Part shown: piece after piece, positions 7,502-16,086 of the stretch
Layout: the number at the start of each line of letters is the position of its first letter
Numbering within the stretch: the first letter of the stretch is position 1
Assembly: GCF_035917995.1 (NCBI RefSeq)
Contig: NZ_CP109131.1
Span: 4,030,001 to 4,094,000, forward strand
Reading direction: 5' to 3'
Length of the DNA: 64,000 bases
Source: Streptosporangium sp. NBC_01755
GTDB lineage: Bacteria > Actinomycetota > Actinomycetes > Streptosporangiales > Streptosporangiaceae
The notes under the pieces: model-generated
Seen by the model: only the letters and a program-made list of their open reading frames with translations
Databases searched by the model: none
What the model was told of the DNA's origin: nothing
Program-made: the position numbers and the translations under genes

Positions 7502-8838
7502 GCGTTCTCGTCGTCGGCCTGAGCCACCGCACGGCCCCGGTGGCCCTGCTGGAACGGGTCTCCGTCTCCGGTGACTCGCTGGTGAAGCTGCTCCAGGACG
7601 TTCAGCGGGACGTCCACGTCACCGAGGCCATGGTCGTCTCGACCTGCAACCGGGTCGAGGTCTACGTCGAGGTCGACCGGTTCCACGCCGCGGTGACGTC
7701 GATCTCCTGGCTGCTCAGCACCCATTCCGGCGTCCCGATGGACGAGCTGGCCGCCCATCTCTACGTGCACTACGAGGACCGCGCGATCGAGCACCTGTTC
7801 TCGGTCGGCTCGGGCCTCGACTCGATGGTCCTGGGCGAGGGGCAGATCCTCGGTCAGGTGCGTTCGGCGCTCAGGCTCGCCCAGGAGGAGGGCACGCTCG
7901 GCCCGACGCTCAACGAGCTCGTCCAGCAGTCACTGCGGGTGGGCAAGCGCTCCCACACCGAGACCGGCATCGACCGGGCCGGCGCCTCCCTCGTCGGGGT
8001 CGGGCTCACGCTCGCCGAGCGAGTCCTCGGCCCTCTCGCCGAGAAGCGGGCCCTGGTGGTCGGCGCGGGCTCGATGAGCGCCCTGTCGGCCGCGACCCTG
8101 CAGCGGGCGGGCCTCACCGACATCGTGGTGGTCAACCGGACCCACGACCGTGCGGTGCGGCTGGCGCAGACGGTCGGCGGCCGGGCCGCCGAGTTCGGCG
8201 ACCTGGAGAGGGAGATGGCAGGGGTCGACCTGGTCATCTCCTGCACCGGCGCCGCCGACGTGGTCATCACGGCCGACATGGTGACCCCCCACCAGATGTT
8301 CATACTGGACCTGGCCCTGCCGCACGACGTCGACCTCGCCGTACGGCGGCTGCCCGGTGTGACGCTGGTCGACCTGGAGTCCATGCAGGAGAGCGGGGCC
8401 GACGCCGGCACCGACGACGGTGGTCGAGCCGAGGCGGTCACCGCCGTGCGCGACATCGTCGCCGAGGAGGTCGCCGCCTACCTGTCGGCCGAACGCGCCG
8501 CGCGCGTCACGCCGACGGTGGTGGCGTTGCGGAGCAAGGCGGCGCAGGTGGTCGAGACGGAGCTTGAGCGGTTCGCCGCCCGGGTTCCCGAACTCGACGG
8601 ACGCATCAGGGCCGAGGTCACCCAGACGCTCAGGCGCGTGGTCGACAAGCTGCTCCACGAGCCCACCGTGCGTGTCAAGCAGCTGGCGGAGTCTCCGGCG
8701 GGCGATCATTATGCGGAAGCACTCCGCGAGCTGTTCAATCTTGACCCGAAGGTGCCCGAAGCGGTGCGGCGCATCGAGACGATCGACGTCGAGCCGGGTA
8801 AGAACACCGAGCCGAGCAAGAAGGAGGCAGGCTTGTGA
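7498..8838 (+). CDS. hemA: Glutamyl-tRNA reductase
   Basis: 446 residues. The N-terminal catalytic domain has G-L-S-H-R-T-A-P and the nucleophile Cys50 in V-S-T-C-N-R-V-E-V; the NADPH domain has V-V-G-A-G-S-M-S near residue 185; the C-terminal dimerisation helices follow. It reduces glutamyl-tRNA(Glu) to glutamate-1-semialdehyde, the first committed step of C5 haem synthesis. It begins inside the stop of the small reading frame after rex and overlaps hemC by 4 bases, so rex-hemACD form one operon behind a Rex operator. Confidence 0.98.
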   Translation: MSVLVVGLSHRTAPVALLERVSVSGDSLVKLLQDVQRDVHVTEAMVVSTCNRVEVYVEVDRFHAAVTSISWLLSTHSGVPMDELAAHLYVHYEDRAIEHLFSVGSGLDSMVLGEGQILGQVRSALRLAQEEGTLGPTLNELVQQSLRVGKRSHTETGIDRAGASLVGVGLTLAERVLGPLAEKRALVVGAGSMSALSAATLQRAGLTDIVVVNRTHDRAVRLAQTVGGRAAEFGDLEREMAGVDLVISCTGAADVVITADMVTPHQMFILDLALPHDVDLAVRRLPGVTLVDLESMQESGADAGTDDGGRAEAVTAVRDIVAEEVAAYLSAERAARVTPTVVALRSKAAQVVETELERFAARVPELDGRIRAEVTQTLRRVVDKLLHEPTVRVKQLAESPAGDHYAEALRELFNLDPKVPEAVRRIETIDVEPGKNTEPSKKEAGL

Positions 8839-9755
8839 GCAGCGTTTCTCCTCCGCTCCGGCTGGGAACGAGGCGGAGCGTCATGGCGACCACGCAGTCG
8901 GGCCTGGTCGCCACCCGCCTCACCGAGTTGACCGGGAGGGCCGTCGAGCTCGTCGGCGTCGTCACCCTGGGCGACGTGACCAAGGGCGATCTCACGCAGC
9001 TCGGCGGCACGGGCGTCTTCGTCAGCGCGCTGCGTGACAAGCTGATCGAAGGCGAGATCGACTTCGCGGTTCACTCGCTGAAGGACCTGCCCACCACACC
9101 CGACCCGCGGGTGGTCATCGCGGCGATCCCGCCGCGTGACGACCCCAGGGACGCCCTGGTGAGCGTCACCAAGCTGGCCGACCTGCCATCCGGTGCGAAG
9201 ATCGGCACGGGCTCCCCGCGCCGGATCGCCCAGCTTAGGATGATCCGTCCGGACCTCGACTATGTTCCCATCCGAGGCAACGCCGAGACCCGGATCGCCA
9301 AGGTGACCTCGGGCGAGCTACAGGGGGTCGTGCTCGCCGCCGCCGGGCTCGGCAGGCTGGGCCGCGAGGCCGAGATCTCCCAGATCTTCGAGGTCGAGGA
9401 GATGCTGCCCGCTCCCGGGCAGGGAGCACTGGCCGTGGAGTGCCGCTCCGACAGGGCGGATATGGTCGAGTTGCTGAGCGTGCTCGACGATGCGCGCACT
9501 CGCGCCGAGGTCACCGCCGAGCGCGCGGTGCTCAATACCCTGGAGGCCGGGTGTGCCGCCCCGCTGGGCACGTACGCGGCCGAGCACGGGCACGATCTGA
9601 TTTTGACCGCCGCCGCCGTCGCCGTCGACGGCAGGCGGGCGGTGCGCAAGTCCGCCGTCGGCAGCTCTTCTGCGCCCATGGATCTCGGCCGCGACCTCGC
9701 GGCCGAGATGATCGCCGAAGGGGCCGGCACGTTGATAGGGGAGCAAGCACATTGA
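8835..9755 (+). CDS. hemC: Porphobilinogen deaminase (hydroxymethylbilane synthase)
   Basis: 306 residues from a GTG that overlaps the hemA stop (GTGA). It shows L-R-L-G-T-R-R-S near the start, the H-S-L-K-D-L-P-T motif (about residue 78), G-S-P-R-R (about 128) and the dipyrromethane-cofactor Cys in L-E-A-G-C-A-A-P (about 239). It polymerises four porphobilinogen units into hydroxymethylbilane. Length is normal for the family. Confidence 0.98.
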   Translation: MSSVSPPLRLGTRRSVMATTQSGLVATRLTELTGRAVELVGVVTLGDVTKGDLTQLGGTGVFVSALRDKLIEGEIDFAVHSLKDLPTTPDPRVVIAAIPPRDDPRDALVSVTKLADLPSGAKIGTGSPRRIAQLRMIRPDLDYVPIRGNAETRIAKVTSGELQGVVLAAAGLGRLGREAEISQIFEVEEMLPAPGQGALAVECRSDRADMVELLSVLDDARTRAEVTAERAVLNTLEAGCAAPLGTYAAEHGHDLILTAAAVAVDGRRAVRKSAVGSSSAPMDLGRDLAAEMIAEGAGTLIGEQAH

Positions 9756-11332
9756 GCTCCGGAAGTACCACCTTCGAGCGTCCGTCCGGGTTCGTCGCCT
9801 TTGTCGGCGCGGGTCCCGGCGATGAGGGGTTGCTCACGCTACGCGGTGCCGATCTGCTCTCCAGAGCGGACATCGTCATCCTCGACCAGGAGGCGTACGG
9901 CTCATTGCTACGCCACTGTCGTGAGGGCGTCGAGATCATCGGTGTGGCAGAGGAGGGCGCCGTCTCGCTGAAGGCCGTCAAGGCAGCCAAGGGTGGCAGC
10001 TGTGTCGTGCGGTTGTGCGCGGGCGACCCCATGTTCTTCTCCTCGATCACCGCTGAGGTGGCGGCCTGTGCCAAGGCGGAGGTGGACTTCGAGATCGTGC
10101 CCGGCGTGCCCCCGGCCACGGCGGTGCTCACTTATGCCGGGATACCGGCCGCGGTATCGGTGCCCGAGTTCCGGGTCGTGGACGCGACCCAGATCAACGA
10201 CTGGTCCGGGTACGCCGCGGGAGCGGGCACCCTGGTGATCTACAACGGCGTCGCCGAGGCCGTCTCGATCGGCAAGGCGTTGATCGCGGCGGGCCGTCCG
10301 GACTCGACGCCGGTGGCGATCAGCAGCGCGGGCACCACTACCGAGCAGCACACCGTGGTGACCACGCTGGGCCGGATCGCGCCCGATCTCAAGCACGCCG
10401 GGATGGTCGAGCCCGCGCTGATCGTGGTCGGCGAGGCCGTCGGCATGCGCGACCGGCTGTCGTGGTTCGAGACCAAGCCGCTGTTCGGCTGGCGGGTGCT
10501 CGTGCCCAGGACCAAGGAGCAGTCGGCCGCTCTGGTCGATCAGTTGCGTTCGTACGGCGCGGTGCCCGAGGAGGTCCCCACGATCTCCGTCGAGCCGCCG
10601 CGCACCCCGCAGCAGATGGATCGGGCAATCAAGGGCCTGGTCACGGGGCGCTACGAGTGGGTGGCTTTCACCAGCGCGAACGCGGTCAAGGCGGTGCGCG
10701 AGAAGTTCGAGGAGTATGGCCTGGACGCCCGCGCGTTCGCCGGGCTCAAGGTCGCGGCCGTGGGCGAGAGCACCGCGCGGGCACTGGTGGAGTTCGGCGT
10801 CAGGCCCGACCTGATGCCGTCCGGCGAGCAGTCGTCGGAGGGGCTGCTGGTCGAGTGGCCCCCGTACGACTCGATGCTCGACCCGATCAACCGGGTGCTG
10901 CTGCCGCGTGCCGACATCGCGACCGAGACGCTGGTGGCCGGACTGATCGAGCTCGGCTGGGAGTGCGACGACGTGACGGCCTACCGGACCGTCCGCGCCG
11001 CGCCGCCGCCCGCCCCCACCCGCGAGGCCATCAAGGGCGGCGGGTTCGACGCGGTGCTGTTCACCTCGTCGAGCACCGTCCGCAACCTGGTCGGCATCGC
11101 GGGCAAGCCGCACAACGTCACGGTCATCGCCGTGATCGGTCCGCAGACCGCGAAGACGGCGGAGGAATTCGGGCTCAGGGTCGACGTCATGGCCGACAAA
11201 CCCTCGACTTCCGCCCTCGCGGCGGCGCTGGCGGAGTACGGTGCCAAGCAGCGGCAGGCCGCGGTCATGGCGGGGGACGTCCCCCGCAGGCCCTCGCAGA
11301 CCCGAAGAGGGGCCCGGCGCCGCGCAAAGTAA
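9752..11332 (+). CDS. hemD: Fused uroporphyrinogen-III C-methyltransferase / uroporphyrinogen-III synthase
   Basis: 526 residues from a TTG at 9752 that overlaps the hemC stop (TTGA). Residues ~10-245 are a SAM-dependent tetrapyrrole methyltransferase (CobA/SUMT) domain: F-V-G-A-G-P-G-D, V-V-R-L-C-A-G-D-P, V-P-G-V-P-P-A-T. Residues ~255-505 are a HemD domain (V-L-V-P-R-T-K-E-Q; A-F-T-S-A-N-A-V; V-L-F-T-S-S-S-T-V). The fused form is usual in actinobacteria and makes uroporphyrinogen III for haem, with possible diversion to sirohaem/cobalamin. A basic tail (R-R-G-A-R-R-R-A-K) ends the protein. Confidence 0.95.
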   Translation: MSSGSTTFERPSGFVAFVGAGPGDEGLLTLRGADLLSRADIVILDQEAYGSLLRHCREGVEIIGVAEEGAVSLKAVKAAKGGSCVVRLCAGDPMFFSSITAEVAACAKAEVDFEIVPGVPPATAVLTYAGIPAAVSVPEFRVVDATQINDWSGYAAGAGTLVIYNGVAEAVSIGKALIAAGRPDSTPVAISSAGTTTEQHTVVTTLGRIAPDLKHAGMVEPALIVVGEAVGMRDRLSWFETKPLFGWRVLVPRTKEQSAALVDQLRSYGAVPEEVPTISVEPPRTPQQMDRAIKGLVTGRYEWVAFTSANAVKAVREKFEEYGLDARAFAGLKVAAVGESTARALVEFGVRPDLMPSGEQSSEGLLVEWPPYDSMLDPINRVLLPRADIATETLVAGLIELGWECDDVTAYRTVRAAPPPAPTREAIKGGGFDAVLFTSSSTVRNLVGIAGKPHNVTVIAVIGPQTAKTAEEFGLRVDVMADKPSTSALAAALAEYGAKQRQAAVMAGDVPRRPSQTRRGARRRAK

Positions 11333-11347
11333 CCTTGAATACGGCGG

Positions 11348-11372
11348 CTGCCCGCGCGAAAAGGGCGGGCAG
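11348..11372 (+). terminator. Hairpin between hemD and hemB
   Basis: CTGCCCGC (11348-11355) and GCGGGCAG (11365-11372) are perfect arms around a 9-base loop, 15 bases after the hemD stop. There is no T-run. It may end or attenuate the rex-hemACD transcript before hemB, which starts 168 bases after hemD. Confidence 0.45.
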
Positions 11373-11500
11373 ACCGTGTTCGACGGTCTCGCGCGAGCGC
11401 GCCGGGCCGTGACCGGCGGCGCCCCGGCAGGCGGCGGGCCGGAACACACATCGAGCTCCTCCGGCCCGCAGTCCCCGACCGGCCGGGGGGAGGGGGAGAC

Positions 11501-12487
11501 ATGACGGCCCAGTTCCCTGTCGCACGCCCGCGAAGGCTCCGCCGCACGGCACCGATGCGCCGGATGGTGGCCGGTACCCGGCTGCACCCGGCGGAACTGG
11601 TGCTGCCGATGTTCGTGAAGGAGGACATCGACCAGCCGAACCCGATCGGCTCGATGCCGGGGGTGTTTCAGCACACCCGTGACTCGCTGCGCAAGGCCGC
11701 CCACGAGGCGGCCGAGGCAGGGGTGGGCGGGCTGATCCTGTTCGGCATCCCCGCGGTGAAGGACGGCCGGGGGTCGGCGGCCGACGACCCGGAGGGGATC
11801 GTCCAGCGAGCCGTCGCCGATCTGGTCGCAGACGTGGGCGACACGCTGGTCGTGATGACCGACACCTGCCTGGACGAGTTCACCGACCACGGGCACTGCG
11901 GCATCCTGACCGGGGAGGGGGAGGTCGACAACGACGCCACCCTGGAGCGCTACGCGGCCGCGGCGGTGGCCCAGGCACGGGCCGGATCGCAGGTGATCGC
12001 ACCGAGCGGCATGATGGACGGCCAGGTCGCGGCGATCAGGGCCGCGCTGGACGGCGACGGCTTCGAGCAGGTCCCGATCCTCGCGTACTCGGCCAAGTAC
12101 GCCTCGGCGTTCTACGGCCCGTTCCGCGAGGCGGCCGAGTGCGCTCCGCGGTTCGGCGACCGCAACGCCTACCAGCAGGACGCGGCGGGACCGGTCGGGG
12201 AGGCGCTGCGCGAGGTGCGCCTGGATCTCGACGAGGGCGCCGACGCCGTCATGGTCAAGCCCGCCCTGGCCTATCTCGACATCCTGCGCCAGGTGCGCGA
12301 CGCCGTGGACGTGCCGGTGGCGGCGTACCAGGTCAGCGGCGAGTACGCCATGGTCGAGGCCGCCGCCGCGAACGGCTGGATCGACCGGGATCGGACGATC
12401 ATGGAGTCGCTGGTCGCGATCCGCAGGGCGGGGGCCGACATGATCCTCACTTACTGGGCGACCGAGGTCGCCGCGAAGCTGAGATGA
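11501..12487 (+). CDS. hemB: Delta-aminolevulinic acid dehydratase (porphobilinogen synthase)
   Basis: 328 residues; a GGGGAG site precedes the ATG. Two catalytic lysines are visible: S-A-K-Y-A-S-A-F-Y-G-P-F (about residue 195) and the Schiff-base lysine in V-M-V-K-P-A-L-A-Y-L-D (about 250). The metal loop reads D-T-C-L-D-E-F-T-D-H-G-H-C-G: it keeps two of the three Zn-binding cysteines of the E. coli type and has Asp for the middle one. It condenses two 5-aminolevulinates to porphobilinogen. It follows hemD on the same strand. Confidence 0.97.
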   Translation: MTAQFPVARPRRLRRTAPMRRMVAGTRLHPAELVLPMFVKEDIDQPNPIGSMPGVFQHTRDSLRKAAHEAAEAGVGGLILFGIPAVKDGRGSAADDPEGIVQRAVADLVADVGDTLVVMTDTCLDEFTDHGHCGILTGEGEVDNDATLERYAAAAVAQARAGSQVIAPSGMMDGQVAAIRAALDGDGFEQVPILAYSAKYASAFYGPFREAAECAPRFGDRNAYQQDAAGPVGEALREVRLDLDEGADAVMVKPALAYLDILRQVRDAVDVPVAAYQVSGEYAMVEAAAANGWIDRDRTIMESLVAIRRAGADMILTYWATEVAAKLR

Positions 12488-12679
12488 GATCGACGGCACG
12501 TACCGAGAACTGGAGGTTCGTCACTTGGCGGGGATACGTGTGCGTTAGAGTGCGATAACCGGTGCGGATGTGTCCCAGGTGGCGTAGACCCTGGGGGGTT
12601 TGACGTTCCCACTGACCAGAGTGTGGACAGGTCGTCGCATCCGGGTGGTACGCGGGATGCGCGGACGACGGAGGACACA

Positions 12680-13321
12680 ATGGTCGGGGTACCGATGGTT
12701 CGTCGAAACAGGCGACATGGCCATCCGAAGCAGATGATCAGTTCTGTGCTGGAGTACGCCGCGCTGGGCTGGGCGAGTTGTCCCGGCGCGCGGCCACTGA
12801 AAGGCGGTTCGCGCTCCTGCTCCTGCGACCGCGTCGGCTGTCCCGACCCGGGATCCCACCCGCTCTCGCCTGCCTGGCAGATGCAGGCCACCACCGACCC
12901 CACCCTCCTCACCAACTGGTGGCGGTACGAACCCGAGGCGAATGTGATCCTCCCCACGGGGCGGGTGTTCGACGTGTTCGACGTACCGCTCGCCGCGGGG
13001 CACACCGCCCTCGCGAACATGGACTCCACCGGAGCCGCCTCGGGCCCGGTCGCCGTAAACGGCGACCGGGCCCTGTTCTATGTGGCCACCCGCAACGCCT
13101 CCGACGACGAGGACGAGTGGTGGTCCTGCGCCCTGGACTTCGGCCCGTCCACCATCGACGAGATGCCCGGCCTGCGCTGGCACTGCCGCGACAGCTACGT
13201 TCTCGCCCCGCCCTCGCTCCTGCCCAGCGGCGGGCACAGCTCGTGGCTGCGCCCGCCGGACGGCCGCCCGCTGCCGGACCCGCTCCGCGTCCTCGACCAG
13301 CTCGCCGACACCTGCGACTGA
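12680..13321 (+). CDS. Bifunctional DNA primase/polymerase (prim-pol) N-terminal domain protein
   Basis: 213 residues; GGAGG lies just before the ATG. The start M-I-S-S-V-L-E-Y-A-A-L-G-W-A-S-C-P and the V-F-D-V-F-D-V pair (about residue 100) fit the archaeo-eukaryotic primase fold seen in prim-pol proteins, with a Cys-rich segment (C-S-C-D-R-V-G-C) where others bind zinc. The family has replication helicases attached in mobile elements, but this stand-alone form sits in a core haem cluster. Its second acidic residue follows a hydrophobic context (F-D-V-P), and activity is uncertain. Confidence 0.75.
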   Translation: MVGVPMVRRNRRHGHPKQMISSVLEYAALGWASCPGARPLKGGSRSCSCDRVGCPDPGSHPLSPAWQMQATTDPTLLTNWWRYEPEANVILPTGRVFDVFDVPLAAGHTALANMDSTGAASGPVAVNGDRALFYVATRNASDDEDEWWSCALDFGPSTIDEMPGLRWHCRDSYVLAPPSLLPSGGHSSWLRPPDGRPLPDPLRVLDQLADTCD

Positions 13322-13369
13322 GTCGCGCCCCGCGTCCGGGACGCCTGGTAAAGGCTCGTGGTCACCGCC

Positions 13370-14011
13370 CTAGGGGGAGCCGCCCAGGCCGGCCTCGCGG
13401 GCGCGGACGATCGCCTGGGCGCGGTCGGCCACCTGGAGCTTCATGAAGATGTTGGAGACGTGGTTGCGCACGGTCTTGCCGGACAGGAAGAGGATCCCGG
13501 CGATCTCGTTGTTGCCCTTGCCCTGGGCGACCAGCCCGAGCACCTCCCGCTCCCGCTCGGTGAGCTCGGGGAAGACGCTGCGTGACGGATCGGGTATGCC
13601 GGTGAAGTAGGCCAGGACGCGGCGGGCGATCTCGGGACCGTAGATGGCCTCGCCCGCGGCGACGGCGTGCACGGCGCGGCCGATCTCCTCGGCACCGGCC
13701 TCCTTGAGCAGGTAACCGCGCGCTCCGGCGCGCATGGCGGCGAAGACCGAGTCGTCGTCACGGAACATGGTCAGCACCAGCACCCCGATCCGAGGGCTGG
13801 TCCTGATGATCGTCCTGGTCGCCTCGATGCCGTTGCCGCCTGGCATCTGCAGGTCCATCACGACCACGTCGGGCTGGAGTTCGGCGGCCAGCGCCACGGC
13901 CTCCTGACCGTTGGAGGCCTCCCCGACGACCTCGATGTCCATGACCGAGAGCAGGCCGCGGAGACCCTGCCGGAAGACCGGGTGGTCGTCCACGATCAGT
14001 ACGGTGATCAT
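13370..14011 (-). CDS. NarL/FixJ-type response regulator
   Basis: 213 residues from the ATG at 14011, which overlaps the stop of the upstream kinase (ATGA). The receiver domain has D-D-H-P near the start, phospho-acceptor Asp in D-V-V-V-M-D-L-Q-M-P (about residue 54), the conserved Thr (L-T-M-F) and Lys (L-L-K-E-A). The LuxR-type HTH (E-L-T-E-R-E-R-E-V-L-G-L-V-A-Q-G...T-V-R-N-H-V-S-N-I) is at about 145-200. It is the last gene of a two-kinase operon. Confidence 0.95.
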   Translation of the reverse strand: MITVLIVDDHPVFRQGLRGLLSVMDIEVVGEASNGQEAVALAAELQPDVVVMDLQMPGGNGIEATRTIIRTSPRIGVLVLTMFRDDDSVFAAMRAGARGYLLKEAGAEEIGRAVHAVAAGEAIYGPEIARRVLAYFTGIPDPSRSVFPELTEREREVLGLVAQGKGNNEIAGILFLSGKTVRNHVSNIFMKLQVADRAQAIVRAREAGLGGSP

Positions 14012-16086
14012 TCGGTCTCCTCCGCCGGCAACCTGGCGATTACCTCCGTGCCGCCGCCCGGCCGAGGGCCGATCACACATGAGCCTCCCACCTCGGCCGC
14101 CCGCTCGCGCATCGAGGTCAGCCCGACGCCCGCGACCGGATTCTCGGGCAGGCCGACCCCGTCGTCGGCGACCTCCACGCGCAGCTCGCCAGGCAGGCGG
14201 CGCAGCCGGATGAGGACGGTGGCCGCGCCGGCGTGGCGGCGGGTGTTGGTGAGCGCCTCCTGGGCGATGCGGTAGGCGGCGACCTCGACGGCCGCGGGCA
14301 GGTCGTCCAGCGGGCCGTCCACGGTCACCGCGGTCTCCCCGGCCGCCACCCGCAGCGCGCCCTCCAGGCCCAGGTCGTCCAGTGCGGGCGGGCGCAGGCC
14401 GTACACCAGCTCGCGGACCGACGCGATCGTCGCGATCATCTCCTCGCGGACACGGACCAGCAGCTTCTCGACGGCCCGCGGGTCGGTGTCGAGCCTTCTC
14501 CGTGCCTCGTCGAGGGCGAAGGTGACACTGGTCAGTGCCGGGCCGAGCCCGTCGTGCAGCTCCCTGCCCAGCCTGCGGCGTTCCTCGTCGCGGGTGGACC
14601 GGATGCGTTCCCGGGAGCGGTGCAGGTCGGCGGTGAGCCGTACGGCGTGTGCCAGCTCGGCGAGGTGCCTGGCGAGGACCTCCATCGGCTCGCGGCCCGG
14701 CCGGGCCCCCGCCACCAGCAGGGTTCCGACCCGCTCCGCGTGCCAGAACAGCGGCACCTCCTGCGCCCCGGGCCGAAGCTCCCCGTCGGTGAACACGCGC
14801 GTCGCCCCGCCCCGTCCCGTGCGGACCTCGACGCCGACCCCGCCGGCTCCCAGCGCCCCGCGGATCGCGACCACGGCCTCGCTGAGGGCCGCCGCCGGAT
14901 CCTGCGCCCCCTGCCCGGTACGGCCGAGCAGGCCGACGACCCGGTAGGGGTCACGTTCGACGGCGAAGACCCGGTCCACCAACCGCTGCAGGCGTAGCCG
15001 CGCCGGGTGGAAGACCCCGCCCACGGCCAGCGCCGAGATCAGCCCGATGCCCTGGCCCAGGTCGCTGGCCAGGGCGCCGGCCAGCCAGATCAGCCCGAAG
15101 TAGACACCTCCGGTGACCGCGACGAGGGAGCCGTAGACCAGCGCCCGGTTGAGCACGACGTCGATGCCGTAGAGGCGGTAGCGCAGCACCGCCGCGATGA
15201 TCGACAGGGGCACTCCGGCCATGAAGAGGGTCTCCGTGGCCATCAGCAACCAGGAGCCGGTCGCCACCCGGAGGATCCAGGAGGCCAGGAGCACCACCAG
15301 CGCGCCGACGTACCAGGCGACCTGGCGCCGGAGCTCGGTGTCGCCCGCCTGGTAGCGGAAGACCAGTGAGAGCACGCCGAGCGCGGTGAGCGCCATCATC
15401 GGGGCGCCGATGTACGACTCCACGGCCGGTGAGATCTCACGCAGCGCCTCGACGCCGAAGGGGTTCGCGACCGGGAGCTGGCTCTCGAACTCGGGATCCG
15501 GGGCCAGTCCCAGGAACAGCGAGTGCCCGACCATGAGGACCAGGTTGGCGTACAGGATCGGCCGCCAGCGCCGGGAGGGCAGCCGGCCGTCGGGGAAGAG
15601 CAGCGGCAGCAGCGAGATGAACACCGGAACGTGCCACAGCCACAGCCAGAGCGCCAGCCACGCCAGGTAAGGGGTGATCCCTCCGGGGTCGGTGAGGTAG
15701 AACCAGTGGGCGGCGCTGTAGATCAGGTAGTAGAGGCCGCCGACCACTCCGCTGGCCCAGAGCAGCCAGGGGACGAGCAGCCGGGGCCGGCGCGTGATGA
15801 GGAACGCGCCGGCCGCCGGGAACAGGATGACCGTCGGGTCCAGGGTGATGAAGGGCTCACGCCAGGTCGAGGCGCTCAGCTCGGCCAGCCAGATCGCCAG
15901 GAGGTTGCAGACCGGCGCCAGCACCGCACCGGTCCAGACGAGAACGGCCAACGCCCTTCGCCGCCGATCCTCCGCAGGGCCTCCGGTCACGGACGAGGTC
16001 GTGGAGTCCTCGTCCATGCAGGTGGGCACGGCGCTTGCGGTCGCGGGGGAGGTCATGCCGGCTCCGTTGTCCGTGGGTGAGGTCAT
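14008..16086 (-). CDS. Membrane sensor histidine kinase (HisKA_3 type)
   Basis: 692 residues from the ATG at 16086, which overlaps the preceding kinase stop. Two or more groups of membrane helices (about residues 40-340) precede a GAF-like segment (E-R-D-P-Y-R-V...), then the HisKA_3 box with the phospho-His in G-R-E-L-H-D-G-L-G-P-A-L-T-S and a HATPase_c domain (N-T-R-R-H-A; V-A-D-D-G-V-G-L-P; G-L-T-S-M-R-E-R-A). It probably phosphorylates the adjacent NarL-type regulator. The second half is closely similar to the kinase encoded just upstream, so the pair looks like a tandem duplication. Confidence 0.9.
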   Translation of the reverse strand: MTSPTDNGAGMTSPATASAVPTCMDEDSTTSSVTGGPAEDRRRRALAVLVWTGAVLAPVCNLLAIWLAELSASTWREPFITLDPTVILFPAAGAFLITRRPRLLVPWLLWASGVVGGLYYLIYSAAHWFYLTDPGGITPYLAWLALWLWLWHVPVFISLLPLLFPDGRLPSRRWRPILYANLVLMVGHSLFLGLAPDPEFESQLPVANPFGVEALREISPAVESYIGAPMMALTALGVLSLVFRYQAGDTELRRQVAWYVGALVVLLASWILRVATGSWLLMATETLFMAGVPLSIIAAVLRYRLYGIDVVLNRALVYGSLVAVTGGVYFGLIWLAGALASDLGQGIGLISALAVGGVFHPARLRLQRLVDRVFAVERDPYRVVGLLGRTGQGAQDPAAALSEAVVAIRGALGAGGVGVEVRTGRGGATRVFTDGELRPGAQEVPLFWHAERVGTLLVAGARPGREPMEVLARHLAELAHAVRLTADLHRSRERIRSTRDEERRRLGRELHDGLGPALTSVTFALDEARRRLDTDPRAVEKLLVRVREEMIATIASVRELVYGLRPPALDDLGLEGALRVAAGETAVTVDGPLDDLPAAVEVAAYRIAQEALTNTRRHAGAATVLIRLRRLPGELRVEVADDGVGLPENPVAGVGLTSMRERAAEVGGSCVIGPRPGGGTEVIARLPAEETE

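Noticed and set aside
9908-12499. Very long open frame (863 codons) on the minus strand across hemC-hemB
   Set aside because: It mirrors hemD and hemB; the product is a Gly/Arg/His-rich antisense translation with no domain.
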